From Cliona cf. orientalis (Eukaryota > Porifera > Demospongiae > Clionaida > Clionaidae), in the NCBI GenBank assembly GCA_963930775.1, contig OZ005699.1, positions 4,795,501 through 4,859,500 of the forward strand: a DNA stretch of 64,000 nucleotides, given 5' to 3'. Positions within the stretch are counted from its first letter, which is position 1. Every line of letters starts with the position of its first letter. A model generated the notes under the pieces. The model worked only from the letters and a program-made list of their open reading frames with translations, had not been told where the DNA came from and did no database searches. A program made the translations under genes and the position numbers. Positions 40,101 through 55,100 of the stretch are shown piece after piece.

Positions 40101-43100
40101 TGCAGGAATTAACAGTTACTAACCATGCAGGCAGTAATGTGACGATCGAAGCTGATTAACCCCCCACCCCTCCATGAGCATAGTGGATAAGATGAATTTC
40201 TCCCACATGCATAGGATTAAAACTAAAGGATATAGCACCAATGGGTCACCGTCAACAGGCACATGATAATCAACAAAAAGGAAGCGTAGGGATATGTAGT
40301 GAATGTGATTATCACTACAAATCTTGTTTATGTACTTTTTGACCCTGCCATCCCTACTTCATCCTTCAATTTCATTGTTTTTTATACTTGTTATATCATT
40401 ACAATTACATGAATTAATTCTCATACTATATTATTACTTTCCTTTAAATACATAACTCGTGCAATTATTTCCCAAATTTCACTCAAATTCATGTGAATAC
40501 ATACCTATATAAATTTATATGAATTATTGTAGGAGTTTCGTTTTTTACGCGGCTTACCTTCATCTCCAACTTCCTCTCTGAGACCCATATCTCCAACTAG
40601 GATAGGTGAATAAGCATATACTTGTATATATATAAATGCATTGTGAGTTGCATGCATCATGATACCACTCTGAACACATTCAGGATCGAAAACCTTGTTT
40701 GAGCAGCTGACCTCTGATGATGACCCATTTGATATGGAAGACGATGATGATGAAGGAGAGGATATAATAGAATACCATGGAGTAAGTGTTTCCCATTAGA
40801 TACCAATTGATATATACCGTATGGCGGATAATTTTCGTTATTTTCATGGTTGACTTGGCAGTCACGAAATTTTCCCACCCACGAAAATTAATGCCTATGG
40901 TGACATTATGGTACTATGCGAGTCCATGATGATGGGCGTGGCCATAAACATCGTGGCAGCGCTGCCAACACTTTCCAGTGTTAGCAAGCGACAATAGCCA
41001 CTGTCATCCAGCTGATAGCATCTTCGACACTAATATTCTATCTCGTGCCTTTTGTCCAAGTCTCTGTAGGTATGGCTTAGTAACAAAGAAGATCGCAAGC
41101 GCGTGTATCAATTACATCATCACTTGTGCAGCAGTGCCACGCCCCTAGACTGGTTGCTATCACGAAATTTAAAACCATGAAAATTAATTTTGAGGTCCTT
41201 TTCAGACTTTCCACAAAAATTACCCGCCATACGGTATATTATACAATTCAAATGTATCCGGTCTATAGTAAAAAAATTTGAAGGATGAAGTAGAAATAAC
41301 AGTGTCAAAAAGTATATCACATCTACTATCGTATGGCGGATAATTTTCGTGGGGTACTAATTTTTGTTACTTTTGTGGTTGACTTGGCTGTCATAAAATT
41401 TTTCCACCTATGAAAATTAATGCCTACGGTGATATGATATAGTCCATGATGATGGGCGTGCCCACAAACATTGTGGCAGCGCGGCCAACATTTCCCAAGC
41501 AACAGTAGCCACTGTCATCCAGCTGATAGCGTCTTCGACACTAATATTCTTCTATCTCATGCTATTTGTCCAAGTCTCTATAGGTATGACTTAGTAACAA
41601 AGAAGATTGTGAGCTAGATCTAGCCTCGTCCCCAGGCTCTCTTGGGGGAGGGGAAAAGAGAGCCTGGTAATGAGTGCATGCGCGTGAGACGAGGCTAGAG
41701 CGAGATTGAGTGCGTATATTGATTACATCATCGCTTGTGCAGTGCCACGCCTCTGGACTGGTTGCTGTCACAAAATTTATAAAACCACGAAAATTATATT
41801 TGAGGGCCTTAATTTTCGGACTTTCCACGAAAGTTAGCACCCACATAAATTACCCACCATGCATATGGTATTTGTATGAAATCACTATGAAATTTTCATG
41901 AATAATTTCATGTTCATGTCATCACTAGTAGGCAAAACCCATGAAATGCCTATGAATTGTTTTCATAGACATTACATCAGTCTGCATGAAGGGGTCACGT
42001 TTTCCATAATTTTCTTATTCGGGGCGAGCCTGAGCGAGTCCCGAATACACGAGAGACAGGAAGCAGTTTTATAATATTAAAAAGCAATTGAATAAAATTG
42101 AAGGATGAAGTAGGGATGGCAGTGCCAAAAAATACACAAACAAGATTCGTAGGGATAACGTATCACATCCACTATACATCCCTATACGCTTGCTTTTCTC
42201 ATCCACTTCTGATTCAATCTATAAAGTGTCGCTATATTTTGATATTTATCCATGGGTATACAGTTACTGTATTGATTTTCCATTCCTGCTAGCATGTGCC
42301 CCATATAATATGTGTGTGCACGGCTACTCAAAAAGCAAGCGTAGGGATGTATAGTGGATGTGATACGTTATCCCTACGAATCTTGTTTGTGTATTTTTTG
42401 GCACTGCCATCCCTACTTCATCCTTCAATTTTATTCAATTGCTTTTTATACTTGTTACTGTTCTTTTTTTAGTGCCCTCAGTGCCTGGTAGTTCATGATT
42501 GTCATTAATTTTCATCAATGCCACCTAGCTGACTAATCTCGTGGGGACAGAGGCTGGGCATGAGACTATACATAACCATGGCGACCGGTTTGCCTATTCA
42601 TTGTTTAATGATAAAAATTTATTAATGCATGGAATTCGAAGTCAACTAGCTACAACTTCAAAAAATTTTTCTGGACCTAGCTACATCCAAACATGCTCCA
42701 GCAATAATACAATATTATTATTATAGGGAAGCAAGTACACTACTGATTCAGCATGTTTGTGTGATCTTAGCCTTTGAGTCAGGCAGCTATGGTACCCCAA
42801 ACACACCGTAACTTTCAAACTTGAATACTCCTGTAAGTGCAAATTCCAGGCAGTCTTTTGATAGCTATAGCTAGCTAGGACTTCTTTTGCATCACACACT
42901 ATTGAACGTGCATCAGTGGGGTTCTCGAGACAGCTCAGGTAACCAGCGTCCAGATTTGACCTGCGAATGAAGCCACGCCCCTCGTTGTCTCGATCCTGAA
43001 GCTGCCAGGGCTGACTCGACCGGCACACTTGAAAGAAGGCTGTTTAGAACCAAGAAGCGACGAAAACTTTCGGTTTCTGGAGCATATTATATAGGCCAGT

Positions 43101-46100
43101 AAGCTTACTGTTGGTAACTTAAGTAGCTACCACAATCGACAGTTCACTGAGCTGATCAGCTGAGCGCTCGATCGAGCAGGTCCTGGATGCGCCGGCGCAT
43201 GCGTGCCACTTACATCGGTCACATGATTTTACCATGGCAACACCGTATGAGCATGCGCATTATATGACAAAATGGCTAATCAGACACACCCACTCGCAAA
43301 ATGCACGCTGCACACACCCACAATTAAATCGCTTTCCTGATAACACAAAACGAGCGTGCCACAGACGTGCGCGCTCCAAAATGGAGTGGATTCATACTCG
43401 AACTAAGGTGAGCGGCCATGGTAGTCTTGAGTTAGCCCAGGAAAACAGAAAGAAAGAAAGATTGACAAATGGCTATTTTTTTGAACATCTGGTTCTGGCA
43501 TATACAATTGAGTTGATGGATGATCTTGGTCTTGTTAGATAGATAATTTGCTGTGGATTCTGATTTTGACACTTAGAAAGTTCACAAAGTTACCTGTTTT
43601 GAGATATTTGGATTTTTATAATGTATTATATATATATGGAGTATCCGTGCCATCCCTACTTATAGAGTCTACCGACTCTATGATGTATATATATATATGA
43701 AAAACTTGACCACATCCCCAGTAGCTACATAGTTCTAATGGTGCACGTGGTAAAAGGTCGTCAATATACACATCGATGCCAGGGCCTCAATCGCAGAGAT
43801 CGAGTCTAAGACCGACTCTCGACTTCGAGTTTCGATGCTTCAATCAAAGGAGATGAACTCGACAGCACGGTACAGCTTCCGAACTTCAGATCGGTTGTGG
43901 CATGACGCGTGCTATAAATAGCGCAAGGCTAGCTTTATTTATCCACAGGATTACGTCAGCCAAGAGAACGCGTGAAGTTCGGCCAGCATTACTTGTCGGA
44001 GAAAGTAGCACTCAGCTTTAATGTATTCGCTGGGTATGTATGTAAGATTCTATCGATTTTCAGGTCTCAGAAGTGTTCTGTAAAGGCTCTGAATTTTAGC
44101 ACTATGATGACATAGGTTACATCATAATTACAACATAATTACCTTATAACCGCAAAAAAAGTAAATTTATACTGGGGATGTAATATGTACTTGTATGTAT
44201 TGTTTGTGGGGTGATCATTTCAGTGAGGAGAGAGTTAAATTTTTGAATGTGTAAGGTTAATGGTCGTCATGCACGTGCGCATATGCCCGAACTATCCCGC
44301 AGCTGTTTTCAAACCCTTCCATACAAAACCCTATTAATACCAAACCCAAACCCCGCCCCTTCACGTGACCAATTTTAGCCTGTTTGACCAATCAGAAGCG
44401 ACCTTTGAAATGAGCTGCGGTATTATACATATGCCCTCACTCCATCATCGATTTGAGAGACTACTTGGGCCTGTACATAAAGCTGGAAAGGTGAGTGCTG
44501 CATGTATACCACTCTGGCAAGGCTCAGGTCCATGATTAACATCACTGGTAGACTCCACTTATCTGAGCATGAAAATGACTGCATGGAGGCTTACCGTAAA
44601 AGTTCTAATTACATCGCCAAAAAAAATAATTCTAATCTTCGTGTGGCGCTTATATTAGAACGTAAAAAATTGCATTAAGTTGCCAGTGGCACTTAGATTA
44701 GGGCAACGCTTACTAATTAGAACGAGCAGGGACTATACATTATCTTTCAGATGGACTGGAAACGCTACAATTTTACACTTGTGAAAATTCTACCATCCTC
44801 GTTACGCCCGGAAGTGTACCCGGAAATGTCTGACAGTACTGGACTAGGGTGCCAAGACAGTCAATATGGCCGTCTAGTACTTCTATGAAGGCTTGCAGGA
44901 AACTCTTACATAATGTTTAGCGCACCAAATATTGTTTACCCAGTGAAGCAATGGGTAAACTTACTTTTGGTATTTGAATAATGTTCATGTCTGTTTTAGT
45001 TTGTGAGATTACCTAGCACAAAGAGTGTCTATCTCCGTCAAGTAAATTTTACACTTTGGGAGTCTTATGCTCCTAGAGTACCTTCCAGTTCAAAAGAATA
45101 CTGCTTACCCAGTAAAGCAAGATTGGGGCTTACTACTTACGCTGTGTAGAACCTCGTGAGAGCTACACTTTCTTAGCTAATCCAGCACAAATTAAGTGTT
45201 GGCAGGACATGAAACACAGCTATACTGAGCATTTTCACTCGTAGAGTGCACTAGCTCAGAAGCATACTCACCACAAAAATGGCTTTCAGCACATTGTACT
45301 ACGACTATGGCTTACTGTAGACGCCCTCACAGACGCTGACTTCGTTGTCAGGTCGACCACCGTTGGTGTTTCCAAGCAGTCTTGTAGCTTCTTATCGCTC
45401 GCGATATTTTTTACCCGTAACGAGGATGGTAGAAACGGAAATGTGTACTTTGTAATGGGGCGGCGAGCGCGTTTCCAGTCCATCTGAAAGATAATGTATA
45501 GTCACTGGAACAAGCTAGCGGTGCTTAGAATCGCGTACCTGTACCGGTACTTACCGGTGTCATTTTACAGATATGCCGGGTGATTTGAAGTCAGCTTCTA
45601 TGCTGTGGTACTTACGTGGCTTTCATGTGTACCCTCCTACAGTTGGAGAAGTACTAGCAACACAGCGGGAGCACGGTAATCCCGAAGATGCTTATCACCA
45701 CGTTCTAATTATAAGCGCCAGTTTTAATATTTCTGACTGCAGGTTAGCGCTATAATTAGAACAGAAAAAAATATGATACAATGCCAAGTGGCACTTAAAT
45801 TAGAGCGGAGCTGTAATTAGAACTTTTACAGTATCCCCTCAGGGCCTGGCTACAGGTACTTGGACTCGTGGTCATGGCATGTAGACTACTAAATATACCG
45901 TATAGCCGGAAAATTTGGCGGTTTGGCAGTCTGTATTACATGTATACATACAACCGCCAAATTAAAATTGGCCAAAATTTCCTACTCGCATATGTACGTA
46001 TGGCGATCCCGTACCGAACCACCAAATTTAATCCACCAATATTCTTGCAGTAGCGATTTTGGGCTCAACCGCCAAATTTAATTCCCGCCAATATTTCCGG

Positions 46101-49100
46101 CTATACGGTAGTATAGATGATCAACATTATTGGACTATATATAGCTATTATACTAGCAATCTGTGATACATGCATGTATACCTTCACTGTCATGGTAGCT
46201 TCTCAGGCCTAGCTATTGGGGTACCAACCCATGTGTGCATGCATGCCTGTGTGCTTTCAAAGAAATCTTGTGACTTTCGCAAAGGCTCGCCCCACACAGA
46301 TGATTTTCATCACCACTAGTTCATACAGGAAGTACGTTGTTTACTGAGTTGCCATGCCATGTTGACGTATGCGCCTAGGGGTAGCGCATTGCGCGAGCGC
46401 CAAACACATGTGCATTCATGATAATATATTGCGCACACGTTGTATGAAGGTGATTGTATACGTCTGCGCACGTTTTACGATTAATATTAGCGCCACCACC
46501 AAAAAGGTCAGCGGGCCAAGCAGGGGTCAAGGGAGCCAAGTGCACCATATTGCAAAAATCAGGATTTGATACCAAAAATCTCCTACAAATAGAAACAATC
46601 AAGATTCAGCTATAACATATTTTATACTCTCATTTAAGCTCCCCATGCAATATTATATTACTGCCAATGATTATTCTTCAATAACTGGGTATGCAGCAGC
46701 CAACAATAAGAACTTATTTTCTGTCTAATTTGCTTCACTTCAAACGACAGAAATATACCTACTGGTTGTAATGTATCTACACTGGTGTTTTTGAAAGATT
46801 GGCTGCTAGTCTTCACCATGTTCAAAAATTTTGAAAATGCTCCAGACACAAACATCTCCATATAAAGTAGACCATCACTCACAAACTATAGTGAATTGGA
46901 GCATGGGGTCAATTGGTTTTACTAAAGAGTGTTAGGACACATTCTTAATATTATCCACTTAGTTCAGCCATCGGTGTTGGGTAGACTCCCGACTAGGGGC
47001 CTTGAATATAGCCGAAGTTTTCCGTTTTATGCACCTCACAGATCCCAACTAGGGCCAATCTGTGCCTCTTGAAGAATGTATGTAGTAGGTACTATGGTAC
47101 TGAAGTCCTGTACCAAGTTTTAGGTCCCTCACAGATGTGCAAGTATATGTTCAAAAATTCTGAAATTAATTTTGTTGAAAGGAGGATCACTGCAGATAGT
47201 GGTAGCAGCTGGAGAGCTGTTTTTATACAACTTACATCAGGACAACTCTTAAAACAACCGTGTGTAGCTCATAATATAGTTGTTTCAACTAATTCTTGGC
47301 TCAAAATCCTTCGCACTGGCGTTGCTGACACGTAGTGTCGACTCAAGTTGACCAGCTGTTTTGTCCGCCATGTTAAAATTTGCCCATACAAAAACCCAAT
47401 AGTGTAATTAACTTCCAGGTGTGTGATTCACTTCCACGCAAATAAGAAATTTGACCCCTCGTGCAAACTGCATGTATTTTTCACAGCCTAGTACCCCATG
47501 ATTCATTAACATTTAAGAGGTCATGTCTCTTTGAAAATGCCATGATGTTGCCATTGTTATACCGTGAAAGTATACCAGTGAAAATCCTATGATATTTGTG
47601 ACCTATTGAAATATGCTGTGAAATTATTATGATATCTGCTAGAATATAATCCTCTGAAATTACTATAATTTTTTCATGATATTAGTATATAATATTATGA
47701 TACTATGCTGTAACCATGGTAGCAATAAAGAAATTCTGCATAGTAATATATTATGGAGAAGAGTACAGGACAGTCACAAAGTGGCATGCAAGTCCTTTAG
47801 CTCCTGAACAGTACCAGTGGATAATCACTTTGTTGCTAGATGTCGATCCTCGCCTCCCACACACTGCCATACTATAGAAAGATAACGTCATCAGTAACCA
47901 TACCTTCTCCACCGTCCCCCTGGCTTAGTGCAAGGCCCCACTATCCACTCCACTGCACTGCAACATGTACAGCACACATGTACACCATTTACTTGTTAAA
48001 GAGCCTAGTAAGCATATCGAAACTGCTGCTACTACATACGATTCAGACCCACTCCCCTCTCCTATTCATTGCGCTGAGGTATTAATTTATATAAAAATAA
48101 TAATAACCTGGAAAGGGGGGGGGGGGGGGGACTAACTGGCTAGACTATCACATACCAAAGTGCTTATTATAAGTGATTAAGCCAAGCTAGCTATGATAAT
48201 TAGCATAGCCCACAGGTCCTTATCTGAAATTCTGCCTGGGCTTAGATTTGCTGTTTGTCTCTTTGTGAGTAGCTGTGCAGGCTTGGGTTGAGCTTGAATA
48301 CCAGATCGACACAGCACTTACACCTGATTCAGCTGTAGGTTGATCTTCTACCATCTTTTTTGATGCTCCAAGTATTCCAAATTGGTTTAACACCTTAAAT
48401 TGCTGTTCACTTAGGACAATTACAACTGAATAACCATCTTCAAAAATTTAGCCTGGTTTAAAACTGGCAGCAGCTGCTTTTTACCATACTGAATGCATCT
48501 GATTGGCTCCTTTCTTGCATGCATATGAAATACCTGTGCTGGAGAACCCATGATATGAAATGCATATAACTTTCTTACATTATGTCAGTATCATTGTGCT
48601 TAAATCATAGGCAAGGAGCCTATGATTTAATTTCATGGGTATTTCATGGATATTCACTTGCTATTAGGATGATTTTCACAGCCTGTGAAATACTAACTCA
48701 AAAAATCATGGCATTTTCATACCTCCTTACAAAATTACGTGATTTTCAAAGCCTATGAAATGCATACTACACCCACAGGTATAAACTATAGCAACATCAG
48801 GGCCTATGAAAATCCCTTTACTATGCCATGACGTACGTGAATATCATGGCGTAAATTTGAGATTTCATAACGATATCATGGGAATATCCCAACAATTTAA
48901 TAGGATTTACGTCTACTAGTGCATGCATATAACATATTTTCATGACCATCAACCCTAGGAAACATTAACATTTCATGGGATCACTTACTCATGAATATAC
49001 CATGAACATAGTATGATTATACCATGAAACATAAAGTAATGGAATACATACCTATGAAATTTTTGACATACCAAAAGCCATGAAAACCCATGAAATTCCA

Positions 49101-52100
49101 ACCTACATTGTATGAAACTATGGGTAATTTGATGGGTTTTCATGGCATAATTAGCAATGAAAACACTAGGATTTTCATGGAGTCTTCATGGTGTGTATTG
49201 TCTTAATATACCTATGATTTACCGATAATGCTATGAAGTTTTGCTATTATAGCAATAGTGCAAATATAATCTAGTTAATAGACAAGGTAGTGCTGGTAAA
49301 TTACCGTTAACTTCACCTTTTAGGCAAGCTTGCTATATGGCCCTGGATGCACTAATTTCGTCCCCAGACCCTGCATGAGGAATTCAACACGCCAATGATA
49401 TTACACCTCTGCCTCAGATACATGATAACCTTTCCACAGGAATGCAACATTGTTATACTCAATTGCTATAATATATGTAGCTATATTATAAGCTATTTAA
49501 TTTTACTGACTTGTGTCATGCCAACACTGCATTTAAGCATACGTATTATATGACAAAATGGCATATCAGACACACCCAGTTGTAAAATGCACTGTGTAAA
49601 CTGACGATTTATTGACTGTACTGTCATGATAACAAAAATGAGCGTGCCATGAACCTACGCTCAATAAAAGAAAGTGGATTTATACTAAATCTAAGGTGAG
49701 AGGCTAATTGAGTTAGTCTGGAAAGGTGAAAGAAAGAAGATTGACAAAAGTGCACTTTCTTACTTGATAGATAGGTATTCTAGCTGGCATAGATCACGAA
49801 TATGAAAACAAGTTGCTCTGATCATGAGTTATACGTACATGCATATTGATTCAATGTTTTTATCATGTACTGTAACATTGTGTATTACGTGCAGCATATC
49901 CGGGTCATCCCCTGCTTATAGAGTCTACCGACTCTATAATAATATCCCCTGTATGGAATCAGCCAATATTTGTGTGCATTTGAACATGTAATTTGCATTC
50001 CTGGAATTATACATACATGTATTTTGTTTATTCAAGGGTGAAGCTGAAGTGACTGTCAGTGACGATGACAGAAATGATGCTGATGATGATGAGGGTAAGA
50101 AACATAACTTAAGTACGTACTGTATAATGAAAATTTTAACCCTCAATGCATGCACCGCAAGTTTATGGTAGTCGTTCTGTGTGTCACCAAGATAGCTGCC
50201 ACATGACCTTGTTTGTGAGTCCAAAGTGTGGTGTAATAAGGTTCCTTATAGTATTCCAACTGCATGAATTGTGTGGATTTCTCCAAAAATTCTTTGCTCA
50301 CCAGTTTTGACGTCATTTGCTGATTCTAAGGTTTTTGAATTTTCCCAAGCTTTCAATAGCATGACTTCACATATAAAAAGATCGAACATTGTGTATCGCA
50401 TGCTATATACGGTATATGTACATATTATTAACCCTCAGCACATGTGCTTTACACACGGTTGCATAAATCATTGACGCTGGTCACCGTCACTGCTGTCCTC
50501 TCTCAGTCCACTGGTCAGCTTTCAAAGATCAAGGGGTGAATGTGACTTTATTCAACTCTAGGAGTATATAGGTTTAGCTGCCATGCCATGTGCATTCTTG
50601 TGGTACCCTTTGACTCTCTGGCTAAATTGTATGCATGCATGGCATTGCAATGTTTGGACTCAAGTGAGAAACTTGCAGCAATAATATTTGACATGCAATA
50701 CTGCTCAGTGTACTTCAGTCTTGCGCCAAGGTTTTGCATCAAGATGTTTTGCAGAAGCATCAACACGGTCCCCAAGAATCGGAGACTACTGTACTAATAA
50801 GGAAGTTGGCTTGATGTCAGCACTGTAGTGCAGAGTTCAGTGCAACACATCAGAGTTGTTGTTGTGAGCCATTGAACCTCGAACAACACTGCTGCGCAAG
50901 TATAGCATTAGCCTTGCCCCCAACCCTTTACCCCCTTTTCTGCGTGCAACACTGAAATGTGTAGCTAATGCCATGCAATGCACTGAAAAATTTGTGCTCA
51001 AGAGATCTAGCTAGAGCTCTTGTAGAACTTGGTGAGTAAGTTTGGTGTATGTATGAAACACTTGACCGCATCTCCAGTAGCTGCATAGGTCTAATGGTGC
51101 ATATAGTAAGTGGTCGTCAATATAGTGCATACACAGTCTACAAACCAGCGCCTCAATCGCAGAGATGGAGCTAGTCTGAGACTGACTCTCAACCTAGACA
51201 GTGACAAGTCAATCACAGGAGACAAACTCGACAGCAAAGTATTATTTCCAAATATCGGGTTGGTCGTGGCATGGCACACAGCATATGGTGCATGCTATAT
51301 AATATTATAGCGCATGGCTAGTTTTATTTATCACGGGATTACGTCAGCCAAGAGAACGTGTGAAGTTCGGCCAGTGGTACTTATCAGAGAAAGTAGCACT
51401 CAGTTTGTAATGTATTCACTGGATACATGTGTCAGGTACTCTACATACTTACCGATTTTCAAATCATTGTGCAAAGGCTTCCGGAATTGTATTGTTATTA
51501 TGCTTACAGATTCAGATTCAACACATGCACATATTTTCACCTTTGATTAATACAATTTTAACTGTACAAACGATTCCAGAATTATGGTATTGTTATGTCT
51601 GTATGGATTCAGATTCAACGCGCACACTGGGTATGTGTTTTATAGAGCTCTGTCTTAAAAAGTTGCTTCTTTGTATCAATCACAAACAATGCTTACGTAC
51701 TCTAAGCTGGTGTATCTTTTTTAGATATATCGATTGTGAAGGAGTTTGCTAAAGATTCCAACTCAAAGTGAGTTTGGTTGTGCATGCATTATATATTACC
51801 AAGGACACTTTTTGTATATTCACAAGTTTCAACTTTTATGCTATTTTAATTTGATACTGTAATGCACCACCAAATATGAACACCCATAGACAAAGTACAC
51901 ATGCCATGCAATTGCAAGTACGTACATATTATGGTACATATTATGTGGCTGATCCAAAAGTGCTTTAGCACAAGGCAATGATCACACAAACAGCCTGAGA
52001 CTCCATATATTATTATATATATATTGCTCATAATAAAATCATTTAAAGCCTACTGTGTGAGTGGATCAAAGTGCCGCGCACTTCCACTATATGCTGTAAA

Positions 52101-55100
52101 GCTGACCAAGGCGAGGGCAATACTCATAACCCACGATGTGGTTAGAGCAATACAAGTATTGCCCAGCCACTCTTGCGCCATGAGCTTTGACATAGAAGCT
52201 ATGTCCAAAGCAACGTGTATGTATGTACGAACACATTAGATGATTAATATTAATTATTATGGATGTTTTTGGTGTGTTAAATAGCAATTTAATCACTAGT
52301 TTGAAAGAGGATTCACACTGCAGCTAGTTACTGCCGCCCCACTGCACACACTACAAAACAATTATACACACACTAAGCCTGATTAGGCGCTGATCCAGAA
52401 AATTTGCGTGGAAGGTGGCTGACGGGGTGGCTACCCATAGAAAATCATACTGGTGCAAAGGGGGTGGCTGGTTAATAATGGTGAACATCTCCTATACTAC
52501 GTTACATAAAAGAATTGGTGAAGGGGGGTAGCTATAGCCACCCCCCAGGATCAGCCCCTGCTGATGCTTCCTGTTTCAGCTACGCACACTCCCTGTTAAC
52601 AGCTAAATCTCTCCAGGCCATACAAGCCATTTTTTATGCTTGCCTTAGAAGCAAAAACGGGCAACAAAGGCCAGTATTTCAGTCAAGGAATTGTTACAGA
52701 TGCTCAATTATTGTCACTGTAGGAACCAAGAGTCAAGAATTAAGCTAGATAGAAATATCGCAGCGTACAATAGCGCTGCCAGCTACACAGCTGTAGCTGG
52801 CTAGCTAGTACATGCATTCAAATGGTATGACGTCATACAGTTGCTGTTGAGCTGCTGTTGAGCTGCTGTAGTTGCTATGATTGTGGTCGGATGGCGTCAA
52901 TGCAGGATCCACTGCTATAATGCAGATGCATTGCCATATATAGTAGGCTTTATAATAGTTAGACACTGTTTAGTCGGTTTCTACGTGATTTAGAAGACCG
53001 AAGGGCTCTGTGTAGAATCCCGAGCGAAGTGAGGGTTCTACTGAGCCCTGAGGTCTTCTAAATCACATAGAAACCGACTAAACAGTGTCTAACTACTTTA
53101 GAGCCTAGCAACAATGCCCAACAGCTTTGTATATAAACATCTGCCTAGCAACAAACTAGCCATATATGCAAACAAAATTTACCAGGTTTTTTATGGAGCT
53201 TACAAGGTTTTTTATGGGCTTACAAGGTTTTTATGAAGGATAGATACTGCAGTTCAACCAATCAGATCACTGTATTTGTTACAAGTAGGATCTAAAAATA
53301 GTTATACCATGCCCCCTACTGAGCCCTGAGGTCTTCTAAATCACATAGAAACCGACTAAACAGTGTCTAACTACTTTAGAGCCTAGCAACAATGCCCAAC
53401 AGCTTTGTATATAAACATCTGCCTAGCAACAAACTAGCCATAGGCAAACAAAATTTACCAGGTTTTTTATGGAGCTTACAAGGTTTTTTATGGGCTTACA
53501 AGGTTTTTATGAAGGATAGATACTGCAGTTCAACCAATCAGATCACTGTATTTGTTACAAGTAGGATCTAAAAATAGTTATACCATGCCCCCTCAGGCCA
53601 CATTGGATTTATTATCCTCACCCTCAGGCTCAGGCAATAAATCCCATACAGCCCTCGTGGATCTATGGTGACATATTGCACTCAGCTTTCAGGCGCAAAG
53701 CGCCCTCGGGCTTCGATGAAATATATCGCATAGATCCCTCACGCCTGTGATAAACTAATACATGTAGCAGGAAACTTATTAATTGTATTAGAGCAACTTT
53801 TTGTATATATCTGCACGCCTAAAAGCCCACAGAATATATTTCATATGTTTAATATTTTATCTGCTGCAGCTACCAGACCCATGCCCATGCAGTTTACCTA
53901 GCCTGCATGCCTCACAATTAATGCTGATAGGTCTCTGGGTAGGCCGCAAAACACTAGCAAAGCTGCTTGTTATAAAGTCAAGGAAATTTCAGCTTTAATT
54001 TTTTTTTTGTATATATTTAATTCATATACAAAAAATAGTACCATGTGAAAGTTTTCTGCTATACAGTAGTATGTGCATGTACGTGTGTGTGGCAAAAAGG
54101 GCTATGTATTATAATTGTGTAGGCTTAAAAAAGTTTTGATGTACTGTAGGATTCAGCAATTACCGTATACCTGGAAAATTTGGCGGGGAATTAAATTTGG
54201 CTGTTTGGCGGTTTATATTACAACCGCCAAATTAAAATCCGCCAAAATTTCCTACTCGTATATATACGTATGCCGATCCCGTACCGAACCACCAAATTTA
54301 AATCCGCTAATATTCTTGCAATAGCAATTCGTGGCTCAACCGCCAAATTTAATTCCTGCCAATATTTCCGGCTATACAGTATGCCCCCCCCCCCACTCAC
54401 GCACTTTTAGCTCAAGTAGGTAGTTTGTCTCACATATAGGCCCCCCTTCTCTGACTGTAAATGTATATAATAACCCTATACGAAATATTGTGCATGTAAC
54501 ATGCATGTTACATGCATATTTCAGATGATGACATGCACTAACCTTGGTGCATATTATATGCAGGTTCCATTTGTATCTACATGCATGCATGTAGCACGCA
54601 TGTTTCATGTAACATGCATGGATTTGGGACGTTTTCCATGCATGTCACATGACATGCATGTAACATGCGTAAAACAAGGATTAAAACAGGCGACTGAGAA
54701 ATTAAAAATCGCTTTCCTCATCTGTGTACACATACGTACATGTACGCATATAGATCTAGGTGGGATGGGGTCAGCATACATTTAAACATCGAGAGATTCA
54801 GAACAAATACCTATAATTATGATATACTTAACACATACACTTTTTTCAACATGCATTAAACATATCATGTCACTTACATGTGACATGCTTGTCACCTGCC
54901 TGTTATATGCCTGTTACTCCTGCTACATGCACTGTGCATGCTACCCTTATTTTGACATTCATACAACATGCATTTTGCCCCTAGTGTAACATGCATGTTG
55001 TCTTGACATGCACTACACATGAATATAACATTCATGTTACAGGCATGTTTGGGTCAACATGCATGTAAGTGCTAGTAACGTGCATATGTTACATGCATAA

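Noticed and set aside
45286..45483. 65-codon minus-strand frame beginning MDWKRARR, with a mirror frame MDWKRYNF near 44754
   Set aside because: Both arise from the internal inverted repeat of the 1238-bp MITE. There is no homology or splice support.
47069..47335. 88-codon plus-strand frame
   Set aside because: No similarity to VPS50 or to a mobile-element protein, and no splice logic linking it to a gene.
54501..54785. 94-codon frame full of MHVTC repeats
   Set aside because: A by-product of the ACATGCATGT word cloud read as codons.
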